From: Megalobrama amblycephala
Taxonomy: Eukaryota > Chordata > Actinopteri > Cypriniformes > Xenocyprididae
Assembly (NCBI RefSeq): GCF_018812025.1
Contig: NC_063066.1
Coordinates: 124,001-188,000 of the forward strand
Length of the DNA stretch: 64,000 nt
Direction: 5' to 3'
Shown one piece after another: positions 32,719-44,205 of the stretch. Position 1 is the stretch's first letter, and the number at the start of each line of letters is the position of its first letter. Under the pieces are notes generated by a model. It made no database searches. It was not told the DNA's origin and worked only from the letters and a program-made list of their open reading frames with translations. Made by a program: the position numbers and the translations under genes.

Positions 32719-33533
32719 CATTAATCTCCAATCCGATTTAGTCTCCAAGTGGTGATGTTGTTGCACTCTGTTCCCAGATTCCTATAGATGGTGTGTCCTT
32801 TATTCTAGAGAATGATTTAGCTGGGGGTAAAGTGCTAGCTGTCCCTGAAGTAACCTGTACTGTCCAGAAGTCAGATAGTCCAGATGAGCTTGAATTGGCA
32901 TTTCCAGAGATTTTTCCTGTTTGTGCAACTACTCGTGCCATGTCAACCAAGAAACATGTTGAAGGTAAGACTTCCAATAATCAATCTGTCATTCCACTTT
33001 ATGATACTTTCTTGGCCCATGGTGACATGAATTTGACAGGGTTTGGAAAGATGTTTTCATCTCGTGAGCAGTTAATTGTTGAGCAAGAACAAGACCCTAC
33101 TTTGTCACCAATGTTTGAAGATGTAGTGTCAGATGAAGCACTATCAAATGTAGCTTCTGGTTATTTTATTAGTGATGGTGTTTTGATGAGAAAGTGGACC
33201 GATCCAAAACTGTCAAGTGAGGATGACTGGAGTAGCGTGTTTCAGGTAGTGGTTCCAGAAGTTTATCGGTCTGACATTTTGTATCTTGCTCATGATTTTT
33301 GTCTGTCTGGCCACTTGGGTATCAGGGAGACTTTGGATCGTGTGTTAAGGCATTTTTTCTGGCCTGGAGTAAAATCAGATGTGGCTCAGTATTGCAGATT
33401 GTGTCATGTTTGTCAGATTACAGGTAAACCTAACCAGTCTATTCCTGTAGCTCCACTACATCCTATTCCTGCCATTGGAGAGCCATTTGAACATGTTTTG
33501 ATTGACTGTGTTGGACCTCTTCCACGTACCGAG
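32719..33533 (+). pseudogene. Protease end and integrase N-terminal half of Gmr1-like element
   Basis: Frame open at 32793-33551. It contains the H2C2 zinc-binding module (HDFCLSGHLGIRETLDRVL, then CRLCHVC) and the start of the catalytic core with the first Asp in VLIDCVGPLP near 33500. The coding sequence is cut at GTACCGAG (33526-33533) by the hAT element. It resumes at 35442-35450 on the other side with FPEAVPLRKV. Confidence 0.85.
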
Positions 33534-33801
33534 CAAGGTTATAATCGTTAACGAAAACGAACGAAAAAACGAAAACTAGGTGGGGAAAAAACATTGTCGT
33601 TAACTGAAATAAAATAAAAACGAGGCATTACAAAAAAACGATAACTAACTAAAACTGTAATGAGTGTTTGGCAAAACTAACTAAAATAAAATTATAGATT
33701 AAATGTCCTTAGTTTTCGTCTTTATCAATGTCTTTCATAGAGCAAATATTGTTCAGCTGCATTTCCTTTCCCTGCGTCTCTCACATACACGCGCGCGCGT
33801 G

Positions 33802-33844
<43 letters not shown>

Positions 33845-34875
33845 CCCCTCCCATCAGTGCACGCCGCGTCTCCATGAGAACGAGCGTTCGACTTTGAAAG
33901 CAAGTTCGCCAAAGGTTGGTATCTCGTGAACACCTTTACACAAACACACATTAAAAAGTGGTATAAAAATATTTTTAATTCTGAATATAACTTTGTCAGC
34001 GTGTTAATGTCGACCCGAGAAGCGATTGCTACTGCAGCAAGTTAACTAGTCGCAAGTTTGAGGTAAAGTGCACTTGGGTTGTCGATGTCAAAACACTATA
34101 TAAGCTGTGATTCAAATATTAAATAATATAATTTGTTTACTCTTATACTGAATGTTTGCTGCTTCAATCCAAATGTGTTTGCATAGTTCACCCAAAATGA
34201 AAATTACTGTTAGAAAAAAATCAAGTTTACAGAGTTTTAGTGTCACTGAAGGTAAACCTGCGTTGCTCATGGTGGTTAACGTTACCTCTCTTAACGTGCT
34301 CTTGCTGAATGGCAAGGATTGCACTTTGGACTATTGTACCTTTTGTATGTTTTCATTTTTTTTTTTTTTTTTAACTGTATTTTATTTTTTATAACGAACA
34401 AGCTGCGATGTCACATTTCCGCTGCTTTGTTGTGTGTGCGTGAGGCGCGGGCGCGATCAAACGGCTGTTTTTGCAGTGGACTTGCCTCATCGTCATGGCA
34501 ACGGTTCGTAGTCAGGTCAGATTACGTCAGAGTTGGTTGCCGTTTGTAACATGTTCAGTCCGGTGAAAACCGACCCAGACCAACGTCAACATTGGTATCA
34601 CACCGATCCAACAAACTCCCAACAGACGAGTTTGTTGGCGTTTGTCGGTGCGGTGTGAATTGGCCTTTACACTGAATGTTTGCTGCTTCAATCCAGACGA
34701 GTAGGCTTTTGTAAATTTAGTAACTGTTATAGGGTGTGAAAATTGTACAGCTGTGGTATTTGTATAGGGTGTGAATTCTGTATAGAAGATGTGTAGATTT
34801 TTGGTAGATTTTTTTTTTTTTGGCAATTTTGTGAAGGTGTTACACACACACTAAAAAAATTGAAAAGCTGTATTT

Positions 34876-34910
<35 letters not shown>

Positions 34911-35441
34911 ATTATTTGTTATTTGTAATGTTCTTTTCTCAGATTGAGCTACCTGACAATCTGACAGAAATGTCTTGTTGTGGCTCAAAAATGGGTTGAA
35001 TACATGCGGTTCATGTATGTCTTCTTTAGTCTGTTGGCTCTTTAGGTTTTTTACTGGCACACGTCACTTACACATTTTGCACTTACTGCAGAGTGTTGAG
35101 ACTGTTTACATATTTGTGCCCATATGTACATTTTATGTACTGGTTTTATTTTTGAATGAATATTTTCTAAAATGATATGATGTTTGAGTTATTATTACAC
35201 AATACTTTTTTTGACCTTTTTGAATCTTGCCCCTGACAAATAACCCAAATTACAAAACAAGACTAAAGCTAACACTAAAACTAATAAAAACTAAACTAAA
35301 ACTAAGCATTTTCAAAAAATAAAAACTAAACTAGCAAACCCACTTTAAAAACTAATTAAAACTAAACTGAATTTGAAAACAAAAAGTCAAAACGAAATAA
35401 AAATAAAAACTAATGAAAAATGCAAAACTATAATAACCTTG
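33534..35441 (+). mobile_element. hAT-type non-autonomous element, 1908 bp, with 8 bp target duplication
   Basis: Ends CAAGGTTATAAT and (reverse complement of right end) CAAGGTTATTAT. The target duplication GTACCGAG is exact on both sides (33526-33533, 35442-35449). An 8 bp duplication with CA-type ends is the hAT signature. The interior has no transposase. It contains a (CG)n/(CA)n microsatellite at about 33789-33842 and a repeated 27 bp segment (ACTGAATGTTTGCTGCTTCA at about 34147 and 34669), which hints at a further nested insertion or duplication. Strand is arbitrary. Confidence 0.92.
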
Positions 35442-35449
35442 GTACCGAG

Positions 35450-36446
35450 TCAGGTAATCAATATCTTCTCACAATCGTGTGCAGCGACACGGTTTCCTGA
35501 AGCCGTCCCATTGCGTAAGGTCACAGCTCTTGCCATTTCTAGAGCCCTTATTAAGTTTTTCACAGTGTTTGGGCTACCAAGAGTTGTTCAGTCTGATCAA
35601 GGATCTAATTTTATGTCCCGCCTTTTCTCCCAGGTGTTAAAGCAGTTGTCTATTCAGCATAATGTCTCATCTGCTTATCCAGAATCTCAGGGTGCACTTG
35701 AGAGATTCCATCAAACACTCAAGACAATGCTGAAGACCTACTGTAAAGAGTTTGAGAGAGACTGGATGACGGTGTTCCACTACTCCTCTTTGCAGTTAGA
35801 GAGGTTGTTCAGGAATCCATTGGCTTCAGTCCAGCTGAACTTGTGTTTGGCCATACTGTGAGGGGGCCCTTGAAATTGGTAAAGAAGTGGTTGGATGTTG
35901 AGCATTCTACTCCTACTAACCTCTTGGACTATGTGTCTAATTTTCATTTTAGGCTTAGTAGGTCATGTGAACTGGCCAAAGAAAATCTGAAAGCAGCTCA
36001 GGGAAAAATTAAGTCTTGGTATGACCGAAAGGCTAAGCATCGTGTGTTCTGTTCAGGAGACCAGGTGCTTGTGCTCTTACCAATACCGGGTTTTGCATTG
36101 CAGGCTCAATACAGTGGTCCATACACCATTGATCGGCAAGTTGGTGAGTGTAACTATTTGGTTAAGACTCCAGATCGTAAAAGGAAAACCCGCATGTGCC
36201 ATGTGAATTTATTAAAACCTTATTTTGATCGTCATTGCACAGCTGTTACAGTGGTCAAGGCCTTGGCTGTACTTGATGTTCCATCTATTGAGACCGAAAA
36301 CAGTGTCGCTGTCACTGAAATTGCTCAAAGTAGATTGGCAAATTCTGAAATTCTGGCTGGTTTGGACTCTCATTTGTTCTTTCTTAATCTTCCTGAGCGC
36401 TCTGATATTATTCAGTTAATTGGGCAACATATGGCCTTGTTTTCTG
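35450..36446 (+). pseudogene. Integrase catalytic and C-terminal region of Gmr1-like element
   Basis: Contains FPEAVPLRKVTALAISRALI, the second Asp in VVQSDQGSNF and Glu in SQGALERFHQTL, with 34 residues between them. A single-base loss near 35779 shifts the frame just before the conserved 'FAVRE'-type region. The next frame (35843-36446) carries FGHTVRGPLKLV, an SH3-like C-terminal part (CSGDQVLVLLPIPG, YSGPYTIDRQVGECNYLVKT) and a linker toward RT. The linker frame is continuous with RT if the MITE at 36447 is removed. Confidence 0.85.
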
Positions 36447-36669
36447 CAGCCAATTGCATAAACTTAGTCGCTATATTAAGACTGTGTCTTAAGAACTAGT
36501 TTGACCAACTTGCAGTTAACCAAGGGGTAATCAATGTTATTTTTCCAATTCAAATTACACCAGTCTACCTTTTTATGTAACAGACTTTAAAAAATTAGGA
36601 CCACTCTTCAAGAAAAACATTAGTGTCTTAACTTTTAAGACTAGTCTAAGTGGTTTATGCAACCGGCCC
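36447..36669. mobile_element. 223 bp MITE with CTG target duplication (Harbinger-like)
   Basis: Ends CAGCCAATTGCATAAAC and (reverse complement of right) GGGCCGGTTGCATAAAC. The trinucleotide CTG flanks both sides (36444-36446, 36670-36672). A 3 bp duplication fits PIF/Harbinger-type elements, but the family is not proven. Removing 226 bp restores one reading frame from integrase linker to RT. Confidence 0.8.
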
Positions 36670-36672
36670 CTG

Positions 36673-37975
36673 ATGTTCCAACTTGTACCAAAGTGCTGGA
36701 ACATGACATTGATGTGGGCCAAGCTGTCCCTATTAAACATCATCCATATAGGGTCAATCCAGTTAAACGCCAACTTTCGCGTAAGGAGGTAGAGTATATG
36801 TTAGATCATGGGATAGCTGAATCAACCTCTAGTGCCTGGAGTTCACCATGTTTATTAGTTGAGAAACAGGATGGGTCTTTACGTTTTTGTACAGATTTTC
36901 GCAAGGTGAATGCCATCACTAAACCTGATTATATCCTCTTCCACGACTAGATGATTGTATTGACCAAGTGGGTTCTGCCTCTTTTGTAACTAAGTTGGAC
37001 CTGTTAAAAGGATATTGGCAGGTTCCTCTTAGCCAGCGAACTCATGAGATCTCTGCTTTTGTGACCCCTGATGATTTCTGCCATTATAACGTTGTGGCAT
37101 TTGGGATGCGATATGCACCCTCCACTTTTCAGCGCCTGGTCAATAAGGTGTTGGAAGGGATGGTAGGTTGTGAAGCATACCTTGATGACATAGTTGTCTA
37201 CAGTGCTACTTGGTCTCAATATTTGGACCAGCTTCGTGATGTGTTTAAGCGGTTGACAGGTGCAAATTTGACTTTGAACCTTTCTAAGTGTAAGTTTGGA
37301 CGAGCTACAGTAACTTACCTGGGCAAAGTGGTTGGCCATGGTCATGTGTCTCCAGTGGGAGCAAAAGTAGAGGCCATTGTGAACTTTAGTGTACCATCAT
37401 CTCGAAGGGAGTTAAAGCGTTTCCTAGGTATGGTAGGTTATTATAGGAGCTTTTGCAAGAATTTTGCCACTGTTGCTGTACCTCTAACCAATCTGCTTAG
37501 TCCAAAGGTTCCTTTTGTGTGGACCTAGTCATGTCAGGTGGCCTTTGACAATCTAAAGGCACTGTTGATTAGTTCTCCTATCCTTGCTGCTCCTAATTTT
37601 GATAAGCTGTTCAAGTTAGCTGTGGATGCTAGTGATTTTGGGGTTGGTGCTGTTCTTCAGGATGATTCAGTAGGTGTTGAACATCCTGTGTGTTTTTATT
37701 CAAAGAAATTTGATGTCCATCGGAAGCACTATTCTACCATTGAGAAGGAAGCATTGGCCCTTATCCTTGTGTTGAAACATTTTGAGGTGTATGTCTCATC
37801 TAGTGTCCCACTTATTGTTTACACTGACCATAATCCTTTAGTGTTCCTCCACAGCATGAGAAACTCTAACCAGCGCTTAATGCGGTGGAACCTGTTTTTG
37901 CAGGGCTATGACCTTGTATTCCACCATATTCGTGGGAAGGATAATGTTTTGGCGGATGCCCTGTCAAGGTCGTAA
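36673..37975 (+). pseudogene. Reverse transcriptase and RNase H of Gmr1-like element
   Basis: RT starts DVPTCTKVLEHDIDVG. It includes SPCLLVEKQDGSLRFCTDFR, LDLLKGYWQVPL, AFGMRYAPSTFQRLVN and the catalytic YLDD in AYLDDIVVYS. RNase H follows: LAVDASDFGVGAVLQ, STIEKEALALILVL, IVYTDHNPLVFLHS and ends DNVLADALSRS at 37975. A frameshift near 36930 and an in-frame TAG at 37526-37528 interrupt it. No integrase follows, only about 75 bases before the LTR, which confirms the unusual domain order. Confidence 0.9.
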
Positions 37976-38048
37976 GTGCTTGTTTTATTTTACGTACATG
38001 TTAATGTTGCCATAGGTTATTCCTATAGCAACATTTTAAGGGTGTGGG

Positions 38049-38340
38049 TGTTATGTCCTGTTTGTCATCCCTCTAGTGTCCTGTATTACCAGTTCTAACC
38101 TGTGATTTGTTACAGTTGCCTGGTAACCTACTTGTGACCAATTGGTTAATTGATGACACCTGAAGGGAGCCATTTTAAATCCAGGATACCAGCTCACTCT
38201 CTCCCTGGATTTGCAGTCAACACTGCAGCAGCAGTGTTTCCTACTCAACAGTCCCCTTTTTCTTTTATAGTTTAATAAACCTAAACTTTGATTGGCAGAT
38301 TTTGGTCTGTGTCCTTTATGTTGCTTCCCTAGAGCCAGGG
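38049..38340 (+). repeat. Probable 3' LTR of Gmr1-like element
   Basis: A purine-rich AAGGGTGTGGG precedes TGTTATGTCCTG at 38049, the likely LTR start. AATAAA sits at 38274-38279. The right end is not well defined and no 5' copy was found for comparison. Confidence 0.6.
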
Positions 38341-39840
38341 TTGTTATTTATTTATAGAACAATATATTTTGTTCAGTTGAGTACTTACAATATCCCAAAT
38401 GTTTCCAACTATTTGTAAATCGTGCAAAAAATTGCTATTTTAACCAAAGATACGGGACGTGTTAGTGAGTCGCCTGTCAATGCCGTCATATCAGTGATGC
38501 CACTTATAGTACATTTGAACCTATAGTGTACTACGAGTGGAAACTAAATATATTTTAAATAAAGAGATAGTATATTAAAAGCACTTTTTAGTACATATTT
38601 CATGGTGTCTCAAAATGGCACAATTGAGTCCATTTAGACGTTCTTAAGATTATTTTAAGAAGTACTAAAGAATTTTTAGTTTATCAAGTACAAAATTAGT
38701 GTGCAAAAATATAACGTTAATAATCTCATTCATGAACATGATTTCTCATCCGTCCTGATTCTTTTCCACCAGCTGTGAGGTGAAGAACACATATCCCAAG
38801 ATTATGTGCTCAAACTCATCAAGCTACACCTTTGTTTTGAACAGGTGAACTCTAGCAGTGAAAATGTACATATTGTGATGTGAAGTGAATAATATTCTGC
38901 AGCAGTACAAAGACAAAAGATGATACATTAAAAGAAAAAGAAACTTATTTATAGAATAACTAATTAATCAAACTAATTACTGTAATGTTTAACATCACAC
39001 TAAAACTGTCACTCATCAAGGGTTTGTTCACTGTCTGCGCTGACAACTCCCCGCCGGAAGTATAAATGGTGATGACGCATCTGTTTTTTAGAGGGCTGGG
39101 CTGTGTTTGTGTGCCTCTGAAATGTTTGTAGCCCCAAAGCATGCTTGATTTGTTACCCTCTATGCTGTTTATTTGCCTTATTCTTTGTTCTACCCCTTGC
39201 ATTTTAGTTTATTTGATTTGAGTGTGTCTGTGCTCTCTGCTCACATGTTTGGGTAAGTTTGAGAAAAGAGCAGGATACGACGTCACGTGTATTAATTAGT
39301 TTAGTAGCGTTGCTACCCACTGTTAGTTTTGTTTGGTTTAGTTAGAGTAGTTAAGTTAGGGCGTGCGAGTAGCACACTGAAAATGTTTTGATTTATATTA
39401 AATATTCTAGGCTAGATTTAAATCCTTTAGTTAGAAGAATTTTGTTTTATTGATTTGGCATTGAGTTTGTATTATCTCAATTTATTTTCTTTTTCTTCTT
39501 GTTTATTGTTAATATATTTTTGAACACATTTAAAGCCTATTTCTTGTTATATTGATTGGAGATTAAAATGAATAAATGTTTTCTGTTTTAACTTGTGGTG
39601 TTCACCTCTTCACTGATTTGCACTATTAAGGTTAGATCTAACTTTGGTTAAAGAGTTTTGTGAATGTTTCATTCCCTTAATGTCCCTAGACACATTGAAA
39701 ATGTTTTGGGTTGTAACAGACAGTAAAATCACAGTTCAGTTATTTCTATATGAGAATAACAGTGAATGTTAAGTTTCTCTAATTTAACCAATTTATTACA
39801 TGGAACCAGAAGAGAAACACCTTAATCCATTAAAACATGT
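38341..39840. other. Non-coding, mostly unassigned; possible LTR-like block near 39.0-39.7 kb
   Basis: AT-rich sequence without domains. A segment ending in GGTTGTAACAGA near 39.72 kb, with AATAAA near 39570, has an LTR-like feel but no partner copy. The phrase TGAAGTGAATAATATTCT (about 38881) recurs in similar form at about 40341 (TGAAGTGAATAATAATATTC), so part of this region may be a diverged duplicate of the stretch near 40.3 kb. Confidence 0.35.
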
Positions 39841-39851
39841 TTAAAACTCAC

Positions 39852-39897
39852 CATCCAGACGCCAGAAACACAAACGGAACAAAACAATCCAAAACAT
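39852..39897 (-). CDS. Possible signal-peptide exon of an immunoglobulin-superfamily receptor
   Basis: On minus, ATG at 39897-39895 opens MFWIVLFRLCFWRLD and reaches a good donor (GGATG|GTGAGT) after 46 bases, phase 1. A short hydrophobic leader exon ending in phase 1 is typical of fish IgSF receptor genes, and the sequence upstream (CTTTATCAGCTTCACATCAG, about 39975-40000 on minus) looks like a promoter region. No Ig-domain exon was recognised to the left (38.3-39.8 kb). It could be an orphan exon, or chance. Confidence 0.3.
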
Positions 39898-40837
39898 CTT
39901 CAGCAGTTTCAGTCCACAAATATATATTAAAAAAGCTCTTCAAAACTGCTTCTGTAATAAAATGACAGATGCGCTGATGTGAAGCTGATAAAGTCATGTG
40001 GAAATCTACAATCAGTCACATCATGTTCAACAGTTTTGATGTGTTTTACTGATTATTTCACGTCATCTGAACCCACAGCATCCTGTAGATCTGACTGATA
40101 GTCTTATTTTCACTAGTTTCAAACGGACTAGAGAAGGTAAAAATGTTTTAAAACCATCATCTCATCTTGTTATGAAATCCTGAGTCTCTCTCCCTATAAC
40201 AGTCTTCATTTTGTTCATTAATTATAAAATGTCAGAAACACGCCTGCAGAATAGAGTCAGTCACATATTAAAAATCTTAAAAAATAACTTAATGTTGGTT
40301 TGATGAAGCTTCGTTAAAATATCTTTAATCATTTAAATTTGAAGTGAATAATAATATTCTCCAACAGAACAAAGTTGATCTGTAACGGAGGCCAGCTAGT
40401 AGTCACTGTGCGAGTAAACCTCACTAGAGCGTCCGAGTCTCACACTGGAGACCCGGGTTCAAGGACCACGCAGACGGATTGAGTAGGACCTGCATAGAGG
40501 GGTTACATATCTGTTTATCTAGTTGAATCTTCCTCAACATGATTCAAGCTACATCTCAGATTCTGAACTGTGATATTTATCTGGTTAAGTGTGAATCCTC
40601 CTCTAACCTCAGTTATTTTCCGTCACACATGCTTTTAACATACCAAGATCAAGATTACAATTTCAAATGTTCCGGTCCTGAATGAAAACAACAGCAGAAG
40701 AGTACTATTGGGTTATATATGTGTATCCTGTTATTAAGTCTTGGGAATCATATTTGATGTTGATGGATTCATTATTAAAGGAAGAGAAATCATTTTCCTT
40801 GGCTTTTGTACAAGTTTCAGTGAAAACTTCCTCCTTG

Positions 40838-40868
<31 letters not shown>

Positions 40869-40919
40869 GGCCCCCGATCCTGGAATTGTCTATGTAAGAA
40901 ACTCCACTTCAAAGAACTG

Positions 40920-41065
40920 ACATTTGATATTCAACAGTGTTTTGATCGCCTGCTTGACACCATTGTATGTAAACTGAACTGAGCTGGATGATGACTCAGT
41001 GTTTACTCCAGTGCGATATAGATAAATTAACTAAATTAATAACCTGATTTTTACATTGGAATGAC
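40920..41065 (+). repeat. L2-type LINE 3' UTR fragment
   Basis: GATATTCAACAGTGTTTTGA, TGACACCATTGTATGTAAAC and GAGCTGGATGATGACTCAGT match the L2 tail words seen at 43.0 kb and at about 2.95-3.07 kb. No coding region attached. The stretch 39.9-40.9 kb before it holds nothing recognised beyond a T25 tract near 40838-40863. Confidence 0.55.
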
Positions 41066-41089
41066 GCTTGTTTTGTTAAGAATCTGCCG

Positions 41090-43080
41090 ATGCGATACGC
41101 TCAAAATAAGTGGACTGCAAACTTCAGCGACCAGCTGACACAAAGCTTTAACCGCCGATTAAAAGCAAATTTCCTGAGCATCTCCAGCATTGTTACAAAT
41201 GCCACTGCACTGCCCACCTAACCTGCCCTCAAAAAAAGTCCCTGGCTCTTCACCCGTGATGATCCACCCCTTGTCTGGAGTGAGCGGCATGGCCTTACAA
41301 AATCTGCTTCTCGGTTAAGTGGATCTAGTGCTGCATTTGAATTTGATCACAGATTCTTTTTAAAACTCGGAAATTATGTTGGCATTAGTGGATTGCACTG
41401 TCATGGTCAAATAATTTTGACCGTTATCAGTTTGAGTAGTAAACGAAAAGATGTCATATCAATCACAAGTTAAAATGGAGTACCGCAAGGCTCAGTCTAG
41501 GACCGTTGCGTTTTACTCTGTAATACTACCTTGGGAGAATATTAGGAAGCTGGCGTTAGTTTTCACTGTTAACATGATACTCAGCTCTATATTTCTTCAC
41601 GCCCTGACAAAACTTAACAATTCACAAAATTAATGGAATGTATAGCTGATATAAAAAAATTGGATGACCAGTAATTTTCTACTACTAAATTCAGAAAAAA
41701 ACAGAGATTAATTTTTGGACCGAAAACTCTTCGTAATAACAGAATCTGTCTAACACTTGTGGCTGCTCTGTTAGTCTTCGAAGTTAGGAACCTGGGTGTG
41801 CTCTTTGATACTAATCTTTCATTTGAAGGCCATGTTACTAGCATCTGCAAAACCGCATTCTTCCATCTTAAAAATATATCTAAACTACGACATATCTCTC
41901 AATGAAAAATGCAGAACAGTTAGTTCATGCTTTGATGACCTCAAGACTAGATTACTAGAACACTCTACTGGGTGGTTGCCCTGCACACCTAATAAACAAA
42001 CTCCAACTGGTCCAAAACACAGCAGCTAGAGTTCTTACTAGAACTAGGAAGTATGACCATATTAGCCCAGTTCTGTCATCACTGCATTGGCTTCCTGTTA
42101 AACATCGTTTAGATTTTAAAATCTTGCTAATTACTTACAAAACACTAAATGGTTTAGTTCCCCATTACCTGAGAGAGCTCTTAATACATTATAGTCCTTC
42201 ACGTTTATTGCGATCTCAGAATTCAGGCCAGCTGATAATACCTAGAATATCAAAATCAACTGCAGGCGGTAGATCCTTCTCCTATTTGGCACCTAAACTC
42301 TGGAACAATCTTCCTAGCATTGTTCGGTATGCAGACACACTCTGTCAGTTTAAATCTAGACTAAAACGCATCTCTTTAACCTGGCATACACATAATACAT
42401 TATCAATTTATATTCTCACATCCGTTAAAGGATTATTAGGCTGCATAAATTAGGTCAGCCGGACCCGGGAACACTTCCTATAACACCAGATGTACTTGAT
42501 ACATCAGAAGAAGAATGGCATCTACGCTAATATTAGTCTTTCTGTTTATCCTGAGGTTTACCGTAGTCAGCCGGATCCGGGCCGTACCCAGGTGAGATCA
42601 AGGAACTGCGCTTTGACACGACCACAACGCAGACCTGAAGTATCAGCAGAGATTGAGTCAGCTAGATCATCCATTGTGAAGGCCACATTTACACGACAAC
42701 CAGTGGTGCAGCTCCTCAACAACCGTCCATACCGGCGTGATGAATACGATCCTCAAATGGATTGAACTGAAATAAATACTTTAAATGTTGCATTCCTATT
42801 GGACTCATGACAGCTGCCTGAATCGTAACAAAGCACTGTTCGCCAGAGGAGAACTGGCCCCCCGACTAAGCCTGGATTCTCCCAAGGTTTTTTTTCCCCT
42901 CCATTTTAACACCTATTTGCCACCTGATTGAGTTTGGGTTCCTTGCTGCTGTCGCCTTTGGCTTGCTTAGTTGGGGACACTTGACATTTGACTTGACATT
43001 TGATATTCAACAGTGCTTTGATCTGCCTGCATTGACACTATCCTTTAAGAGCTGCTGTGCAGCCAGAATTATATACCAGT
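41090..43080 (+). mobile_element. L2-type LINE, 3' half, broken
   Basis: Coding remnants run in order: DNA around 41160-41300 that can be read as the endonuclease-RT linker, then NGVPQGSV (about 41475), TQLYISSRPDK (about 41580), NWMTSNFLLLNSEK (about 41665) and the C-terminal RT region (DHISPVLSSLHWLPVKHRLD at about 42055-42115, then 42124-42453). A typical L2 3' UTR follows (CAGAGGAGAACTGGCC, GGTTCCTTGCTGCTGTCGCC) and ends abruptly at the retroviral LTR at 43081. Multiple frameshifts mean it cannot be active. Confidence 0.85.
42124..42453 (+). pseudogene. L2 reverse transcriptase C-terminal fragment
   Basis: An 109-codon open stretch reading LITYKTLNGLVPHYLRELL, YSPSRLLRSQNSGQLIIPR and FSYLAPKLWNNLPSIVRYAD. 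These are hallmarks of the end of L2/CR1-group ORF2. It is the longest surviving frame of this LINE copy. Confidence 0.85.
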
Positions 43081-44021
43081 TGTTGGGGAACGAACAGTTT
43101 TAGGACCCTTGACCAGATATGTTGAATGAAAGACCCGGAGTCAGAGATGCAATCAATCGAAGAAATTTTACTGAAAAACAGTTTGCAGTTTCATCAGCAG
43201 AAGTCAGCTTCAGGTCTCACAAGGAGTTCATAGGCCGCTCTGCATACATTCACATTTTCACACCAATTATACTCTAACAGAGATTACTAACTACGTCATT
43301 ACTAAGGTAAAAAGGATTCTGATTGGTTAAGAGAAGATAGACAAAATTAGAAGTTTTCCACAGATAGTCAGAAGCGTATCTCCAGGCGTCAAGAATCTGA
43401 CGAGGGACCCCTAGATTTAGGGACTGATTGTCCCTTTAAGGTCGTGAGATGGCGTCTCTCTGTCTCCAGCTTGAACTACCAATTGTCCAGACCTGCACAG
43501 ATTATTAGCACACATACACAGATACACAGCTTCACATCTTCTCCAAGGTTGAAATCAGCCCAGGCTCCAACTGTAAACAGGAAGGTTTCTCAAAACATAA
43601 GATAACATGTTCCAGTTCTGTAGAGAATTACGTATAATATTCATCTTTATTCTTTAGAGAAGGACATAGAGACAGGATAACACTGTAAAATGAGAAAAAG
43701 TCACGTAGTCCAGCTACTAGGGTGACCTTGGTGACCTAGCTGTCCAGGGTGCTAGAGAAACATGGATCTATGGCTGGACATATGGAGTGAGTGTCTCCAA
43801 ATGGACAGACAAAGACACAGAAATCAGCAGAACCTCTGAAAAGAACATTTCAACAACCACATAATCATTCTATATAACAAATCACTCAAATTAGTTTAAT
43901 AATAAAAGAGGTTACATATTGATTATTGATTATCACTCTTATTATAATCACTCATGTCAATCATTCAAAAAAGGATATATGGATATATAGTGAAGAGGCA
44001 AGGGAATTTTGATTATCTCCC
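43081..44021 (-). repeat. 3' LTR of the endogenous retrovirus
   Basis: On plus it begins TGTTGGGGAACGAACAG, so on minus it ends with the canonical CA. AATAAA on minus lies at about 43641-43646. It is longer than its partner by an 89 bp stretch near 43287-43375. On minus the purine-rich ACGGGGGAGA sits at the LTR's start, and the shared sequence begins GGGAGATAATC rather than TG, so the outer border is uncertain. Confidence 0.9.
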
Positions 44022-44205
44022 CCGTTTAGACCAAAGTGTGGGGTCCAATACCGCCACGTCCGGTCTATTCAGTGAGGTCACTACGGAAGGCGGAGTCGGT
44101 GACGCATGCTCCCCTGACGGGTCACACTTGTCTCTTCACCCCATCATGGACAAGCCGGAAACTAAAAATTCCGGTCCCCATGGCAGGGGCTCTCCCACCT
44201 TCCAC

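Larger units (their letters stand above)
31324..38340 (+). mobile_element. Gmr1-like Gypsy retrotransposon: gag-PR-INT-RT-RH order, decayed
   Basis: Reading left to right: gag with SCAN-like capsid and one CCHC knuckle, aspartic protease, integrase, reverse transcriptase, RNase H, then a 3' LTR. Integrase upstream of RT is the Ty1/copia order. Among Ty3/Gypsy elements it is known from the Gmr1-like group of fish and other deuterostomes, whose gag is considered the source of the vertebrate SCAN domain. The 5' LTR was not found. A hAT element and a MITE split the pol region. Frameshifts and one in-frame stop show an old copy. Confidence 0.85.

Noticed and set aside
33703..33897. ORF with (HT)n run in the hAT element
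   Set aside because: Translation of a CA microsatellite; no domain.
40381..40500. tRNA or SINE candidate with GGGTTCAAGGACC
   Set aside because: Only a weak B-box-like motif; no A box at the right distance and no tail, so not called.
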